Below, piece by piece: positions 52,089-61,812 of a DNA stretch of 64,000 nucleotides. This stretch comes from Acidimicrobiales bacterium MED-G01. GTDB lineage: Bacteria > Actinomycetota > Acidimicrobiia > Acidimicrobiales > Poriferisodalaceae. The first letter of the stretch is position 1. The number at the start of each line of letters is the position of its first letter. The notes under the pieces were generated by a model that was not told the DNA's origin, ran no database searches, and saw only the letters and a list, made by a program, of their open reading frames with translations. Location of the stretch: assembly GCA_002457435.1 (NCBI GenBank), contig NTLA01000008.1:16730-80729 (forward strand), read 5' to 3'. A program made the position numbers and the translations under genes.

Positions 52089-53531
52089 TCAAAAACCTTC
52101 TGGCCTTTGAAAGCCTCCAAGAGCCTCTTGCAGAAAGCGGCCAGCCGCCAAGGTTGTGCGGTCTTCAAGAAAGGGCCCAGCTATTTGAACACCAACTGGC
52201 TTTGAGTCAATCTGACCGATAGGAACAACCGTTGCCGGAAGCCAGGAGACTCCTGTGAGGCCCATCCATTTGAGTTGGTCTGTGTAAGGCCGTTGTTGGT
52301 CATCCACTTGGATTGTCCGACCAGTAAAAGGGCTCGAGTGATCGTGTCGAATCGCCTCTGTCAAAGTCACCGGTAGCAGGACCACATCGTAAGACTCAAA
52401 AAATTCTCGCCAACGGTTCCTTTGCTGTAAACGCCGCTCATGCCAACTCAACCATTCTCGATGACGCATAGAGGCATACCAAATCCCGAGCTCTCCCTGA
52501 GGCTCATCCTTGCTGGCCGCTTGCTCTTCAATCTCAGACAAGGTCCATGTACCAGCCTCGGCGGCTGACAGGAGATGCCTGAAAGTGTCGACCGCTTTTT
52601 CAAATGTGAAACTTGGTCGAGCCTCATAATCAACAAGAGCCCCAGCATCTTCGAACGCTGCTGCTGCTTTCAGTAACAGATTTCTGTACGCGTCGCTGAT
52701 AGGCGCAGTCTCCTCATCAATCCACACAGCGACACGAAAATTCTTGACTTGTTCGTGCCGAGCCGGAGGCAATGTAAGGGAGTAAGCGAGTTGATTCCAA
52801 CTATCGGGACCCGCCAAAATATCGAGGGCGAGTTCTAAATCATCGACATCTCGGGCCATTGGCCCAGCAACAGCGATATCGGCTTGACTGAGAGTGCCAG
52901 GCATTCCCGGAATTTGCCCCAGTGCGGAGACAACTCCATAGCTTGGTTTGTGGCCACAAACACCTGACCAGTGGCAAGGGATACGAATCGAACCACCAAT
53001 ATCTGATCCCAATTCAAGCGGCGTGTATCCAGCAGCCAGCGACGCCCCAGATCCGCCCGACGAACCACCGGGGGTGCATTCGATGTCGTATGGATTGGCT
53101 GTTGTGCCATAAACCTTGTTATAGGACTGAAGATCACCGGCCCAGATTGGGAGGTTGGTTTTTGCGTAAACGATTGCCCCCGCGCCTTTGTAGCGGGCGA
53201 CTGGGTCAGCATCTCGATCAGGCACGAAATCAGCTAACTCAGGTGCCCCCGAAGTGGTGGTAACACCCTCTGTTTGGAAGCTGTCCTTAATTGTGATCGG
53301 TACTCCGTGAAGCGGGCCTAGCTGATCCCCACGAGCAACAGCTTGATCAGCTTGATCGGCTGCATCGAGTGCCCGTTCGGCATCTAGGGCAACTACCGCG
53401 TTGATAGGACCATCCAACCGGTCGACACGAGCCAATGCCGCTTCTAACAACTCTCGGCTCGACACATCGCCGGAAGCGATTGCGGTCGCGGTCTCGGCTG
53501 CAGTGCTATAGGTATGTTCAGTCACGGACAC
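52089..53531 (-). CDS. amidase signature family hydrolase
   Basis: 480 residues. Lys82 in TIKDSF, cis-Ser157 in GGSSGGSG and Ser181 in GSDIGGSIRIP form the triad. GGAGGG precedes the GTG start. Parallel in length and motifs to the amidase at 42328. Lies between an SDR and a tandem CoA-transferase. The 158-nt gap upstream (53532-53689) shows no other gene. Confidence 0.92.
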   Translation of the reverse strand: MSVTEHTYSTAAETATAIASGDVSSRELLEAALARVDRLDGPINAVVALDAERALDAADQADQAVARGDQLGPLHGVPITIKDSFQTEGVTTTSGAPELADFVPDRDADPVARYKGAGAIVYAKTNLPIWAGDLQSYNKVYGTTANPYDIECTPGGSSGGSGASLAAGYTPLELGSDIGGSIRIPCHWSGVCGHKPSYGVVSALGQIPGMPGTLSQADIAVAGPMARDVDDLELALDILAGPDSWNQLAYSLTLPPARHEQVKNFRVAVWIDEETAPISDAYRNLLLKAAAAFEDAGALVDYEARPSFTFEKAVDTFRHLLSAAEAGTWTLSEIEEQAASKDEPQGELGIWYASMRHREWLSWHERRLQQRNRWREFFESYDVVLLPVTLTEAIRHDHSSPFTGRTIQVDDQQRPYTDQLKWMGLTGVSWLPATVVPIGQIDSKPVGVQIAGPFLEDRTTLAAGRFLQEALGGFQRPEGF

Positions 53532-53689
53532 CCTCCATGGTCGAATTCACGACTGGTGTGTCACGTTAATAGCTTTAGAAGTTAATCAACACAGAAATAC
53601 TCGAATCTGAACATTGCACCGGGCAGCCTTGTAACCAGAGGTCCAAATAGTGAATTATCTTGTGAGTCTCTAAGAGAGGGAAGAGATCA

Positions 53690-56122
53690 ATGTTGTCTCC
53701 ATACCGAGTTCTGGATCTAACGGACGAAAAAGGACAGTTGGCGGGCGCGATGCTTGCCGACGTCGGAGCCGAAGTAATTCTGATCGAACCACCGGAAGGC
53801 TCTGTCTCCCGGACCCTCGGCCCGTGGGTCAAAGGAAGAGAAGGTGACCCAGAAGCATCACTGAGGTTCTGGGCGTATAACCGAGGCAAAAAAAGCGTAA
53901 CCCTTGACCTAACCGCCGACGCAGGGCGACAAAAGTTACTTGAATTGGCGTCAGGAGCAGACCTTCTCATTGAATCAGGCGCGCCTGGTGACTTAGCAAG
54001 CCGAGGGCTCGGATTGGACGACCTTCACGCGGTGAACCCCGCCCTTGTCGTAACGTCCATTTCCGCATTTGGCCAGAATGGACCCAAATCCGAATGGGCT
54101 GCTACGGACTTAACGGTTGGCGCAGCATCAATGGTGAACACCTTGGTCGGCGATAGCGACCGTGCTCCACTTCGAGTGCCACTTGACCAAGCATGGATGC
54201 ACGCAGCTGCCGAAGCTGCTGCGGCGAGCCTCATAGCGCTCCATGAACGTGTTCGATCAGGTCAGGGTCAACACGTCGATGTCAGTGCCCAGCAAGCCTT
54301 CAACGCAGCGACCATGTCACTCTCTCTAGCTCATTTGTACAATGCCCAAGAATCACAACGCTTCAGCGGAGGAGCAACACTAGGGCCCTTCAGTGTCCGT
54401 CTACGAGCCCCAGCCCTAGATGGCTACGTGTCCCCAACCATCCTGTTTGGCGGCGGAATTGGCCCCTTTGGTAAACGTCTCTTCGAGTGGATTCACGAAG
54501 AAGGAATGTGCGAAGACAGCGACCTGGAAATCGATTGGATCGACTTCGTTGAGGGCGTGATGACGGGACGCATCGGCCTAGGTGAATACGACCGCATTCA
54601 AGACATCGTCGCTGAGTTCACTGCCACCAAGACCAAAAAGGAGCTATTGGAGGCAAGCTTAGAGAAACGACTACTGATCGTTCCCATCTCAACGGTTGAA
54701 GACATTGTCGAAGAGGAACATTTTTCGGCACGAGAGTTTTGGGCAGATGTGGAACACGACGACGGTTCAACTGTGCGATACCCGGGTGCTTTCGCAAAGA
54801 TGGGGGAAACGCCGCTCAAGATTGACTCCCCTCCGCCTCGCATAGGGCAACACAATGACGAAGTCCTCGAGACCAGTCGATCAATCGAACTTCAAGAATC
54901 TGAAAGTCCGAGCGACGGTAGCGAACTGCCACTATCGGATGTGAAAATCCTTGACCTCATGTGGGTTATGGCTGGTCCCGCCTCAACCCGGGTGTTGACT
55001 GACTGGGGGGCAACTGTTATCCGAGTCGAATCGTCGAACAAGGTTGAGACCGCCCGAACCATTCAGCCCTTCCTCAACGATGAGGGAGGTGCAGATAACA
55101 GTGGGCTGTTTCAGAACATGAACGCCGGTAAGACTGGCCTGACATTGGACATGTCGAAACCGGAAAGCAAAGAAGTCATTCTTGATCTGGTGCGGTGGGC
55201 TGACGTTGTTTGTGAGTCGTTTTCGCCGAGAGCGATGGCGTCTTGGGGCCTGAGTTATGAAGATCTGCGTGAAGTAAATCCCAGCATCATCATGGCCAGC
55301 AGTTGTCTGTTCGGTCAAAGTGGCCCACTCTCGGCCCTTGCCGGGTTCGGGACCATGGGCGCGGCGATGTCAGGTTTCTACGCGATGACCAGCTGGCCGG
55401 ACCGCGACCCAGCAGGTGTTTTCGCTGCCTACACCGACTATGTCGCGCCGAAGTTTTTGAGCACCGCTATCTTGTCGGCGCTCGATCACTGCAGACGAAC
55501 CGGCGAAGGTCAACATATTGACCTTTCTCAGGCCGAGGCCTCAATGAATTTTCTCGCTCCCGCAGTGCTTGACTACATCCTAAATAACGAATTACCAGAG
55601 AAAATTGGGAACAGTCACCCTGTGATGGCGCCGCACGGCACATTCCCAAGTCAGGGCGACGACCGGTGGGTAGCCGTTGCATGTGAGACGGATGAACATT
55701 GGCATGCTCTGTGTGAAGTCGTCGGATTTGGGGATGAATACCTGAATCTAGGGCTGGAAGAACGTCGAACCAGAATCGGCGAAATAGACCCAGTCATCAG
55801 TGCTTGGTCCGCAGGACTGACAGGAGTCGAAGCTCAGGAAATGTTGCAAGCAGCAGGAGTGCCTGCGCATCAATTACAGAACTCTGAAGATCTAGCGAAC
55901 GATCCGCAACTTCAACATCGCCGTCATTTCCGGGAAGTGGCGAGCGCCACCAACGGGACGATGTTTGTTGAAGGCACGCGCTTTCAAATGTCACGCAGCA
56001 CTGACGAAATCACTGACAGTGGTCCGACTTATGGGCAACACACTTTCCAGGTACTAGAAGAAATTCTGGGATATGACGCCGACCGGATAGCAGAGTTGGC
56101 TGTTGCCGGTGTCTTGGAATAA
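53690..56122 (+). CDS. tandem (fused) CaiB/BaiF CoA-transferase
   Basis: 810 residues, about twice the family length. Two complete class III CoA-transferase modules: one from residue 1 (RVLDLTDEKGQLAGAMLADVGAEVILIEPP; GQGQHVDVS) and one from about residue 415 (VKILDLMWVMAGPASTRVLTDWGATVIRVES; GEGQHIDLS), joined by a Ser/Glu-rich linker near residues 395-412. The N-terminal module has a divergent first motif lacking the usual AGP, so it may be non-catalytic. GAGGG lies upstream of the ATG. Substrates unknown. Confidence 0.9.
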   Translation: MLSPYRVLDLTDEKGQLAGAMLADVGAEVILIEPPEGSVSRTLGPWVKGREGDPEASLRFWAYNRGKKSVTLDLTADAGRQKLLELASGADLLIESGAPGDLASRGLGLDDLHAVNPALVVTSISAFGQNGPKSEWAATDLTVGAASMVNTLVGDSDRAPLRVPLDQAWMHAAAEAAAASLIALHERVRSGQGQHVDVSAQQAFNAATMSLSLAHLYNAQESQRFSGGATLGPFSVRLRAPALDGYVSPTILFGGGIGPFGKRLFEWIHEEGMCEDSDLEIDWIDFVEGVMTGRIGLGEYDRIQDIVAEFTATKTKKELLEASLEKRLLIVPISTVEDIVEEEHFSAREFWADVEHDDGSTVRYPGAFAKMGETPLKIDSPPPRIGQHNDEVLETSRSIELQESESPSDGSELPLSDVKILDLMWVMAGPASTRVLTDWGATVIRVESSNKVETARTIQPFLNDEGGADNSGLFQNMNAGKTGLTLDMSKPESKEVILDLVRWADVVCESFSPRAMASWGLSYEDLREVNPSIIMASSCLFGQSGPLSALAGFGTMGAAMSGFYAMTSWPDRDPAGVFAAYTDYVAPKFLSTAILSALDHCRRTGEGQHIDLSQAEASMNFLAPAVLDYILNNELPEKIGNSHPVMAPHGTFPSQGDDRWVAVACETDEHWHALCEVVGFGDEYLNLGLEERRTRIGEIDPVISAWSAGLTGVEAQEMLQAAGVPAHQLQNSEDLANDPQLQHRRHFREVASATNGTMFVEGTRFQMSRSTDEITDSGPTYGQHTFQVLEEILGYDADRIAELAVAGVLE

Positions 56123-56132
56123 AACAGTCCGC

Positions 56133-57101
56133 TTACGGCGGTGTGGCCGCAGCGGTTTGCCCTGTTAAACCGCGATAGTTGCGATCTAAAAACCAACGCT
56201 GGTAGTCACCATAAGTAATCGGTTCATATCGACTAGGAGTTTGTGCTGACACCGTTGTAGGGACAGGGTCAATAACGGCGTCGTCCCTTGCCCCGTAGAA
56301 GAAGGGCATCGCGTAGCGATCAACGTTGGACAAATTACTTGCTCGATGCGCGGTAGATAAGTAACGCCCATTAGTCCACCTCTTCAACATGTCCCCACTG
56401 TTGACGATAAAAGAGCATGGAACATCTGGCGGCTGGATCCAGTCATACCCGGTGGGGCGCACCTCGAGACCTGGAACGTCGTTGGCTGGCAAGAAAGTAA
56501 AGATCGAACTGTCTGTGTGGGGAGCTAGGCCCCATTCGTTATCGCTGTAATCCATAACCGGATAGTGCGACATTCGAAGGGTCACACTTGGGACATCGAA
56601 GTCACTAGCAAAAAATTCGGTGTCTAGTTCGAGTGAAATTGCTAGGAGTGGCAACAGAGAAGCGGCTAGTCCCCGCATGGCGTGAATGTAGGTGGTAGCT
56701 AAGTCTTCGAAACCTGCGAGGTCGGGGTACCGGTTTCCCTCCAAGTAGCCGCCTTCATGAACGAAGAAGGCTTCGTTCTGGTTTGGTTTGCGAACCTCTC
56801 CCGCTATCTCACTCGCATAGGAGGTACCCGCTCCCATACCGAGATAGCCGCCGTGGGTGCGATCCATAGTGATGGCATCCTTTTGGGATTGAGGAAGAGC
56901 ATGCAGCTGGCGCGTCGCCTCATAAATAGCCTCCACCATCGACCACGGAACGCCATGATTGATTATGGAGAAAAACCCGGTTTCCTCAAGAGCTTTTCCT
57001 AGGTCGGCGGCTAGGGCGTTGATACCTGGTTCGTCACCGTCGAGGAGCGGTTGAAGATCCAGGACAGGAATCAATTCCATCGGAGTCAGGTTAGTTGACA
57101 T
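56133..57101 (-). CDS. isopenicillin N synthase-like 2-oxoglutarate/Fe(II) oxygenase
   Basis: 322 residues. N-terminal DIOX_N region (IPVLDLQPLL, GFFSIINHGVP) and C-terminal 2OG-FeII domain with iron ligands His and Asp in APHTDSS and the distal His in STAHRA; the following RYAMPFF has Arg for 2-oxoglutarate, with Ala where Ser is usual in RxS. GAGGGGG precedes the ATG. Hydroxylates or oxidises an unknown small molecule. Confidence 0.9.
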   Translation of the reverse strand: MSTNLTPMELIPVLDLQPLLDGDEPGINALAADLGKALEETGFFSIINHGVPWSMVEAIYEATRQLHALPQSQKDAITMDRTHGGYLGMGAGTSYASEIAGEVRKPNQNEAFFVHEGGYLEGNRYPDLAGFEDLATTYIHAMRGLAASLLPLLAISLELDTEFFASDFDVPSVTLRMSHYPVMDYSDNEWGLAPHTDSSIFTFLPANDVPGLEVRPTGYDWIQPPDVPCSFIVNSGDMLKRWTNGRYLSTAHRASNLSNVDRYAMPFFYGARDDAVIDPVPTTVSAQTPSRYEPITYGDYQRWFLDRNYRGLTGQTAAATPP

Positions 57102-57166
57102 GGGTCCCCCTCAAACTCTTTAACAAATCTAGGACAAAGAGCCGCACCCAATGTAGAGCCGGTTGT

Positions 57167-57589
57167 TCAGGCGGGATCGATTGTTACTTCGCGTTCAAGA
57201 AACTTCCAGCCACTCTCTGTTCGAGAGAGTCGATCTCTGTACACGCCGGTTGCCCGGAAGAGAGCGGAGTCGCCCTGGCCGGCGCTATACGCGTTCAGGT
57301 AGCACTGCATCGTCGCAGCATCACCGCTTCCTTCAATGACGAGATTCCAATTCCAATGTCGGGCTCGGCCTTGATTGATTGCGAAATGCGATTCAGCGTA
57401 AGCGTGAAGCGCATCCTTGCCTTCATGTTTTCCGCCCAATGGAGCACCATCGGGAAGGCCCACGCAACTGAACGTGCCATCGGCCGTGAACGTATCTACC
57501 CAGTCATCAATGTGACCGAAATCAACGGCAAAGTTGTATCGGGCTAAGAGCTGCCGAATTTCTTCATAGTCACTTGGTTGTAGCGCCAT
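57167..57589 (-). CDS. SnoaL/NTF2-like protein
   Basis: 140 residues. The N-terminal helix EEIRQLLARYNFAVDFGHIDDWVDTFTADGTF and the beta strands ending in GWKFLEREV match the SnoaL_4-type NTF2 fold used by ring hydroxylase beta subunits, dehydratases and isomerases. GGAGG lies 7 nt before the ATG. Stand-alone enzyme or binding protein; function not assigned. Confidence 0.8.
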   Translation of the reverse strand: MALQPSDYEEIRQLLARYNFAVDFGHIDDWVDTFTADGTFSCVGLPDGAPLGGKHEGKDALHAYAESHFAINQGRARHWNWNLVIEGSGDAATMQCYLNAYSAGQGDSALFRATGVYRDRLSRTESGWKFLEREVTIDPA

Positions 57590-57638
57590 CTGTGAACCTC
57601 CATTTCAATTCCACGTTAGGGGCTTCTGGTAGGACGTG

Positions 57639-57998
57639 TCATCCGGCCGATAATCCCTGGAGATCTGCTGAAATTTCGCCAACCTGGATCCGAAGCTGCT
57701 TCAAGACGCTGACGCCGTCCCTTTGGGCTTTCCACTCGCGTCGCTTCATGCGCTCTAATCGGTCGCAAATAGAACCGAGCACCCTCTCGGTGTCGTGAGG
57801 CGCAAAGGTGTGTGCTGTCGGGTCACCGAGATGCACAGCTATATCTTGTAAACGAGATCGGAGGAGATCCAAGAGATGTTGGTTGTCTTCCTGTGTTGAA
57901 CGCGGAACGCGAGGTAACAGAGTCCGAAAAAAATAGTCAATGTCTGCTGGCGTGAGTCGGGATAACTCAAGACCAGCGATGTGATCGGATCTGTTCAT
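57639..57998 (-). CDS. hypothetical protein, 119 residues
   Basis: Charged helical protein with no recognised domain. ATG 57998 has AAGGA 6 nt upstream and lies 19 nt after the FAD oxidase stop, so the two are probably cotranscribed. Longer reading into the oxidase gene (to 58205) is out of register with that gene and unlikely. Confidence 0.6.
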   Translation of the reverse strand: MNRSDHIAGLELSRLTPADIDYFFRTLLPRVPRSTQEDNQHLLDLLRSRLQDIAVHLGDPTAHTFAPHDTERVLGSICDRLERMKRREWKAQRDGVSVLKQLRIQVGEISADLQGLSAG

Positions 57999-58017
57999 CG
58001 ACTGTCCTTGGAACCGT

Positions 58018-58965
58018 TCAACTGAGTATCTCCGCAACTCTATTCGCAGCGTCGATCCCCGAGTTGAACGCGCCTTCAACTTTCGGTCCATTAAACGCTT
58101 CGCCAGCAATGACCAAAGAGGGTTCTTGTCCCCAAGTCGCAGAAGACTCAGGGAGTACCTCCACCGGACCGGCGTAACGCCACCTGGTGATCGACTGATC
58201 AACAACGTCTCCGACTTCGACCCAACTTCTCGCCCTCGCTATCGCAAAGTTCATGATTGTTTCATCGGTTTGATCCCACAGGTCGAGGCTGGCGTCGTTG
58301 GATAGGTGAATTGTTAGAGCGGGCCGCGAACTGACCCCCTTTTGGTAATTATCTGTGATGAAAGCAAGATCTCGATCATCTGAGAGTTGTATGCCGCCAT
58401 CGGCAGGCATTCCTCTCAGCGAGCCCTTCAAAACAAGTAACACCGCAATGGTGCGCTTGTATTGAACCGCCTCTAGCCGACCCATGAGGCCCGATGGAGG
58501 CTCCAAGCCAGAATCTCTAGCGAGCGAGACGCTCACTGGAATGGGAGGGGTCAAGATAATCCCTGAAGCGGAGAGTTGGCCAAGATCGACCACCGGTGAC
58601 TCCAAATACACCCTTGCCTCAGACTTAGCTAGGAGCCACGCGGCCAAAGCGGTCATATCAGGAACACCTCGCCATCTCTCATAACCGTCGGGCGCTTCCC
58701 CGAACCCGCGTGTCCAGACTCTGGTAGCACCCTCGGTTTCGGCAGCTTCAACCAAAGTTCGAAATTCGTTTCCTCGAGTGGTGAAGAATTGTGCACCGTG
58801 ATCAAACACGGCTTCGCCCAACTGAGATCGAGCCATCCTCCCACCGGCATTTGAGCCGGTTTCGTACACGTCGGCCGCTACTCCCAGTTGGCTCAGACGA
58901 TACGCGGCGGCAGCCCCAGTGATACCAGCGCCGATGATGGTGATCTGAGGAGACGCGTTCGACAT
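58018..58965 (-). CDS. FAD-dependent amine oxidase/renalase-like protein
   Basis: 315 residues. ITIIGAGITGAAAAYRL is the dinucleotide site, GGRMARSQ the second FAD motif, and FDHGAQFFT is characteristic of renalase-like flavoproteins; the C-terminal FNGPKVEGAFNSGIDAA closes the FAD site. The ATG follows a TAAGTT hexamer by 6 nt (leaderless). Substrate unknown. Confidence 0.85.
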   Translation of the reverse strand: MSNASPQITIIGAGITGAAAAYRLSQLGVAADVYETGSNAGGRMARSQLGEAVFDHGAQFFTTRGNEFRTLVEAAETEGATRVWTRGFGEAPDGYERWRGVPDMTALAAWLLAKSEARVYLESPVVDLGQLSASGIILTPPIPVSVSLARDSGLEPPSGLMGRLEAVQYKRTIAVLLVLKGSLRGMPADGGIQLSDDRDLAFITDNYQKGVSSRPALTIHLSNDASLDLWDQTDETIMNFAIARARSWVEVGDVVDQSITRWRYAGPVEVLPESSATWGQEPSLVIAGEAFNGPKVEGAFNSGIDAANRVAEILS

Positions 58966-58971
58966 GATTCG

Positions 58972-58977
58972 AACTTA
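58972..58977 (-). promoter_or_regulatory. -10 element (leaderless) for the renalase-like gene
   Basis: TAAGTT on the minus strand with a 6-nt spacer to ATG 58965. Confidence 0.45.
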
Positions 58978-59040
58978 CTCCGACAGCAATAGGAGTTCGT
59001 TGGTACGGTGCAATTCATTGGTAAATCCGAAAGGAAACAG

Positions 59041-60030
59041 ATGCGAGCTTGGAGACTGAGCGAATTAGGTGACCCGTGGGATGTGTTATCCCTGCAAGAG
59101 GTTGAATCTCCATCACCCGGGATTGGAGAAGCCCGGGTCCAGGTTTCAGCCAGTGACTTGAACTTCGCGGACATTCTTCAATGTCAGGGGCAGTACCAAG
59201 TGCGCTTAGACCCACCGTTTACGCCTGGAATGAGTGTTGCTGGCACCGTGGTTGAGGTCGGCTCCGACTGCGAGTTAGAGGTTGGTGATCGTGTTCTGGG
59301 GATGACCGCTTCCGGTTGGGGTGGTTATGCCGAAGAGGCGTTGGTTCGTGGCCATGAGATGCGCATTGTTCCCAACGATGTTTCGTTGTCTGCTGCCGCC
59401 GCGATGAATGTGATCTACGGAACCGGCTGGACTGCCCTTCATCGACGCGGACAGATGCAACCCGGTGAGACAGTGCTAGTCCTAGCGGCTGCTGGAGGGG
59501 TCGGTTCCGCGGCTGTGCAAATGGCAAAGGCTCATGGTTGCACGGTCATCGCAGCTGCTGGTGGCCAGGACAAGGTTGAGGTGTGTAGATCGCTCGGAGC
59601 CGACGTCGTTGTCGACTATAACTCTGAGGATTTGTACGAGAAGGTGATGGACGCGACCTCAGGCCGAGGCTGCGACCTCATTTATGACCCAGTCGGAGGA
59701 GAATTTTTTGATGTAGCGCGTCGACTAGTGGCTTGGGAGGGTCGGTTGCTCGTCGTTGGGTTTGCCAGCGGTGACATACCCATGGCCCCGGCGAACCACG
59801 TGCTAGTCAAAAACTATTCAGTTGTCGGTGTTCATATGGGCGGATACAAAGGCCGCATGGATGACGTCCTTGACCATTGCTACGACGAACTTTGGGAGCT
59901 AGTTGGCTCAGGCGCCTTAACTCCATTAGTTAGCAAAGAGTTGCATCTCGAAAATTTGATGGAGGGGTTGATTGATTTGTCGAGTCGTAAGACGACTGGT
60001 CGAGTGATGCTTCGCCCAGACCTGAACTGA
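59041..60030 (+). CDS. NADPH:quinone oxidoreductase-like MDR protein
   Basis: Medium-chain reductase without catalytic zinc ligands, quinone reductase/enoyl reductase type. 329 residues. ASDLNFADILQCQG, the GMSVAGTVVEVG strand, VLAAAGGVGSAAVQMAKAHGC (NADPH site near residue 150) and YDPVGGEFF are typical. AAAGGA lies 5 nt before ATG 59041; an earlier start at 59008 is not supported. Convergent with the asparaginase gene, 7-nt gap. Confidence 0.9.
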   Translation: MRAWRLSELGDPWDVLSLQEVESPSPGIGEARVQVSASDLNFADILQCQGQYQVRLDPPFTPGMSVAGTVVEVGSDCELEVGDRVLGMTASGWGGYAEEALVRGHEMRIVPNDVSLSAAAAMNVIYGTGWTALHRRGQMQPGETVLVLAAAGGVGSAAVQMAKAHGCTVIAAAGGQDKVEVCRSLGADVVVDYNSEDLYEKVMDATSGRGCDLIYDPVGGEFFDVARRLVAWEGRLLVVGFASGDIPMAPANHVLVKNYSVVGVHMGGYKGRMDDVLDHCYDELWELVGSGALTPLVSKELHLENLMEGLIDLSSRKTTGRVMLRPDLN

Positions 60031-60037
60031 CAGAGAT

Positions 60038-60997
60038 TTAGGTTTTATTCGAGGAAATCCGCACTTCCCCGACAGCAGTCCCAGCCCAATTTCGTAAAAT
60101 CTTTGGCGACGCAAATTCGATGCAACCCAACCTGTCCAGGATCCATTCGGCGGCCATTTCCGCGGCGCGAGCTTGACCATCTCGGGTTTTAAGGGCGAAA
60201 GCAAAACCATTCCGCAAATCGACGCCACAAAAGACCCCTTCAGCTCCCGTTTTCACTGCAGCATCCCCGCTGGATGCGTCCATGAGACGTGTACATGCGC
60301 GGTCTGTTCCGGCGACCAGAAACGGCTCGTCGGTCATGGCCTGCAAAAGTCGTTTTCCTGATCCACGTGCACGGAGTTGTGACCAGCCACCGGCCAAATG
60401 GTTCAGTGGGATAGACCAAACAGGTACGCCACAACCATCTACGCCAGGCGTCTGGTCGCTGAGATCGATCCGACAGAAATCTTCCACGGCGGGGGTAACG
60501 AGACGTTTCATCACCGGATGGCTCGGTGAGATGTATCCCGAGACGTCTGCATCGCAATGTTGGGACATCGCAACAAATCCGGCGTGTTTACCGGAACAAT
60601 TATTGTGACGACTGTCGGGTTCGATACCAGCAAGAACTAGGTCGCGAGCAGCCTGCGGGTTTGATGGAGCATGAGCACCGCACTCAAGAACAGCATGAGA
60701 AAATCCCATCATGTCTAGCCAACGGTCAACCACTTGCACGTGACGGGGCTCGCCGTTATGGCTGGAACAGGCAACGGCCAGTTGTTCGGTGTTCAGACCT
60801 ACCGAATCAGCAATGCCTTCGGTGATCAAAGGTGTTGCTTGGATGGGTTTCAAAGACGAGCGAGGCAAAGTCGGTCGATTTGCCTCGCCCCAACTGTCAA
60901 CCAATTTGCCCGTGCTATCAACTAATGCAATATCGACCAGATGAATGCTTTCAACAGTTGAACCCCGAGTGACCTCAACAACGAGCGGTTCGTCCAC
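60038..60997 (-). CDS. asparaginase, Rhizobium type II (Asparaginase_II family)
   Basis: 319 residues. SSLKPIQA (Ser-x-x-Lys pair), SSHNGEP, NNCSGKHAGF (Cys and Lys of the metal/active site) and DGCGVP (second Cys) align with the zinc-containing Rhizobium etli asparaginase family. GTG start at 60997. Hydrolyses L-asparagine or a related amide to the acid and ammonia, consistent with the amide-rich neighbourhood. Confidence 0.9.
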   Translation of the reverse strand: MDEPLVVEVTRGSTVESIHLVDIALVDSTGKLVDSWGEANRPTLPRSSLKPIQATPLITEGIADSVGLNTEQLAVACSSHNGEPRHVQVVDRWLDMMGFSHAVLECGAHAPSNPQAARDLVLAGIEPDSRHNNCSGKHAGFVAMSQHCDADVSGYISPSHPVMKRLVTPAVEDFCRIDLSDQTPGVDGCGVPVWSIPLNHLAGGWSQLRARGSGKRLLQAMTDEPFLVAGTDRACTRLMDASSGDAAVKTGAEGVFCGVDLRNGFAFALKTRDGQARAAEMAAEWILDRLGCIEFASPKILRNWAGTAVGEVRISSNKT

Positions 60998-61063
60998 GGC
61001 ACCAGTCTTTCAGAGCGCACTACCTGCAGTGCTGCAACAATTGAATCTGTCGAAAGGTAACGC

Positions 61064-61807
61064 ATGGGAACACTAGAGGGACGACTTGCACTCGTAACCG
61101 GGGCGAGTCGCGGAATAGGCGAACATTGCGCTCGTTCACTAGCAGAACAGGGAGCCCGAGTGGCTTTGGCCGCACGATCAGAACAAGATTTATTGCGGGT
61201 GGCCGAAGACCTTCCCAACGATCCTGTAGTTCTTACCGCTGACTTGGCCCAGCCCGGTGCGGGTGGCGAACTTGCAATCGCAACGCTTGAAGCCTTGGGA
61301 GGAATAGACATCCTTGTCAATAATGCGGGCGCGAGTGAAATCAAAGGTCAAGACGAAATGATCATGCGCCTCAACTATCACGCACCTCTCGAAACCACTA
61401 AGGCATTGGTTCGCCAAATGGCTCAACGTGGCCACGGTTCAGTAATCCATATGTCCTCTGTAGCTGGGGCCACAGGTGTCGCCGAACTTCCCACGTACGG
61501 CGCGACCAAAGCCGCACTGGACTCACTGACGCGCAGCCAAGCCGCACAATTTGGCAAACACGGAGTCCGAGTCAACGCAGTCGCGCCTGGGTTAATCATC
61601 ACCGAAATGTGGGAAGAAGGCAGAAAAACTCCGGGACTCGCGGAAGGCCTCGCAGGCCACATCGCTTTAGGAAGATGGGGAGAACCTCAAGAAATCAGTT
61701 CGGTCGTAGCGTTCCTGGCTAGTGATGCCGCCAGCTACGTGACGGGCCAAACAATCATCGTAGATGGAGGATTCCACGGAGTTACCGCCTGGGGTGACTA
61801 CTTCTAG
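61064..61807 (+). CDS. short-chain dehydrogenase/reductase (SDR)
   Basis: 247 residues. TGASRGIG (12-19), NNAGAS, Ser in SSVAGA, Tyr145/Lys149 in YGATK, and SYVTGQTIIVDGG at the C-terminus. AAAGG lies upstream of the ATG. FabG-like in size; likely a hydroxyacyl or alcohol dehydrogenase. Convergent with the acyl-CoA ligase, 5-nt gap. Confidence 0.92.
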   Translation: MGTLEGRLALVTGASRGIGEHCARSLAEQGARVALAARSEQDLLRVAEDLPNDPVVLTADLAQPGAGGELAIATLEALGGIDILVNNAGASEIKGQDEMIMRLNYHAPLETTKALVRQMAQRGHGSVIHMSSVAGATGVAELPTYGATKAALDSLTRSQAAQFGKHGVRVNAVAPGLIITEMWEEGRKTPGLAEGLAGHIALGRWGEPQEISSVVAFLASDAASYVTGQTIIVDGGFHGVTAWGDYF

Positions 61808-61812
61808 GTGCT

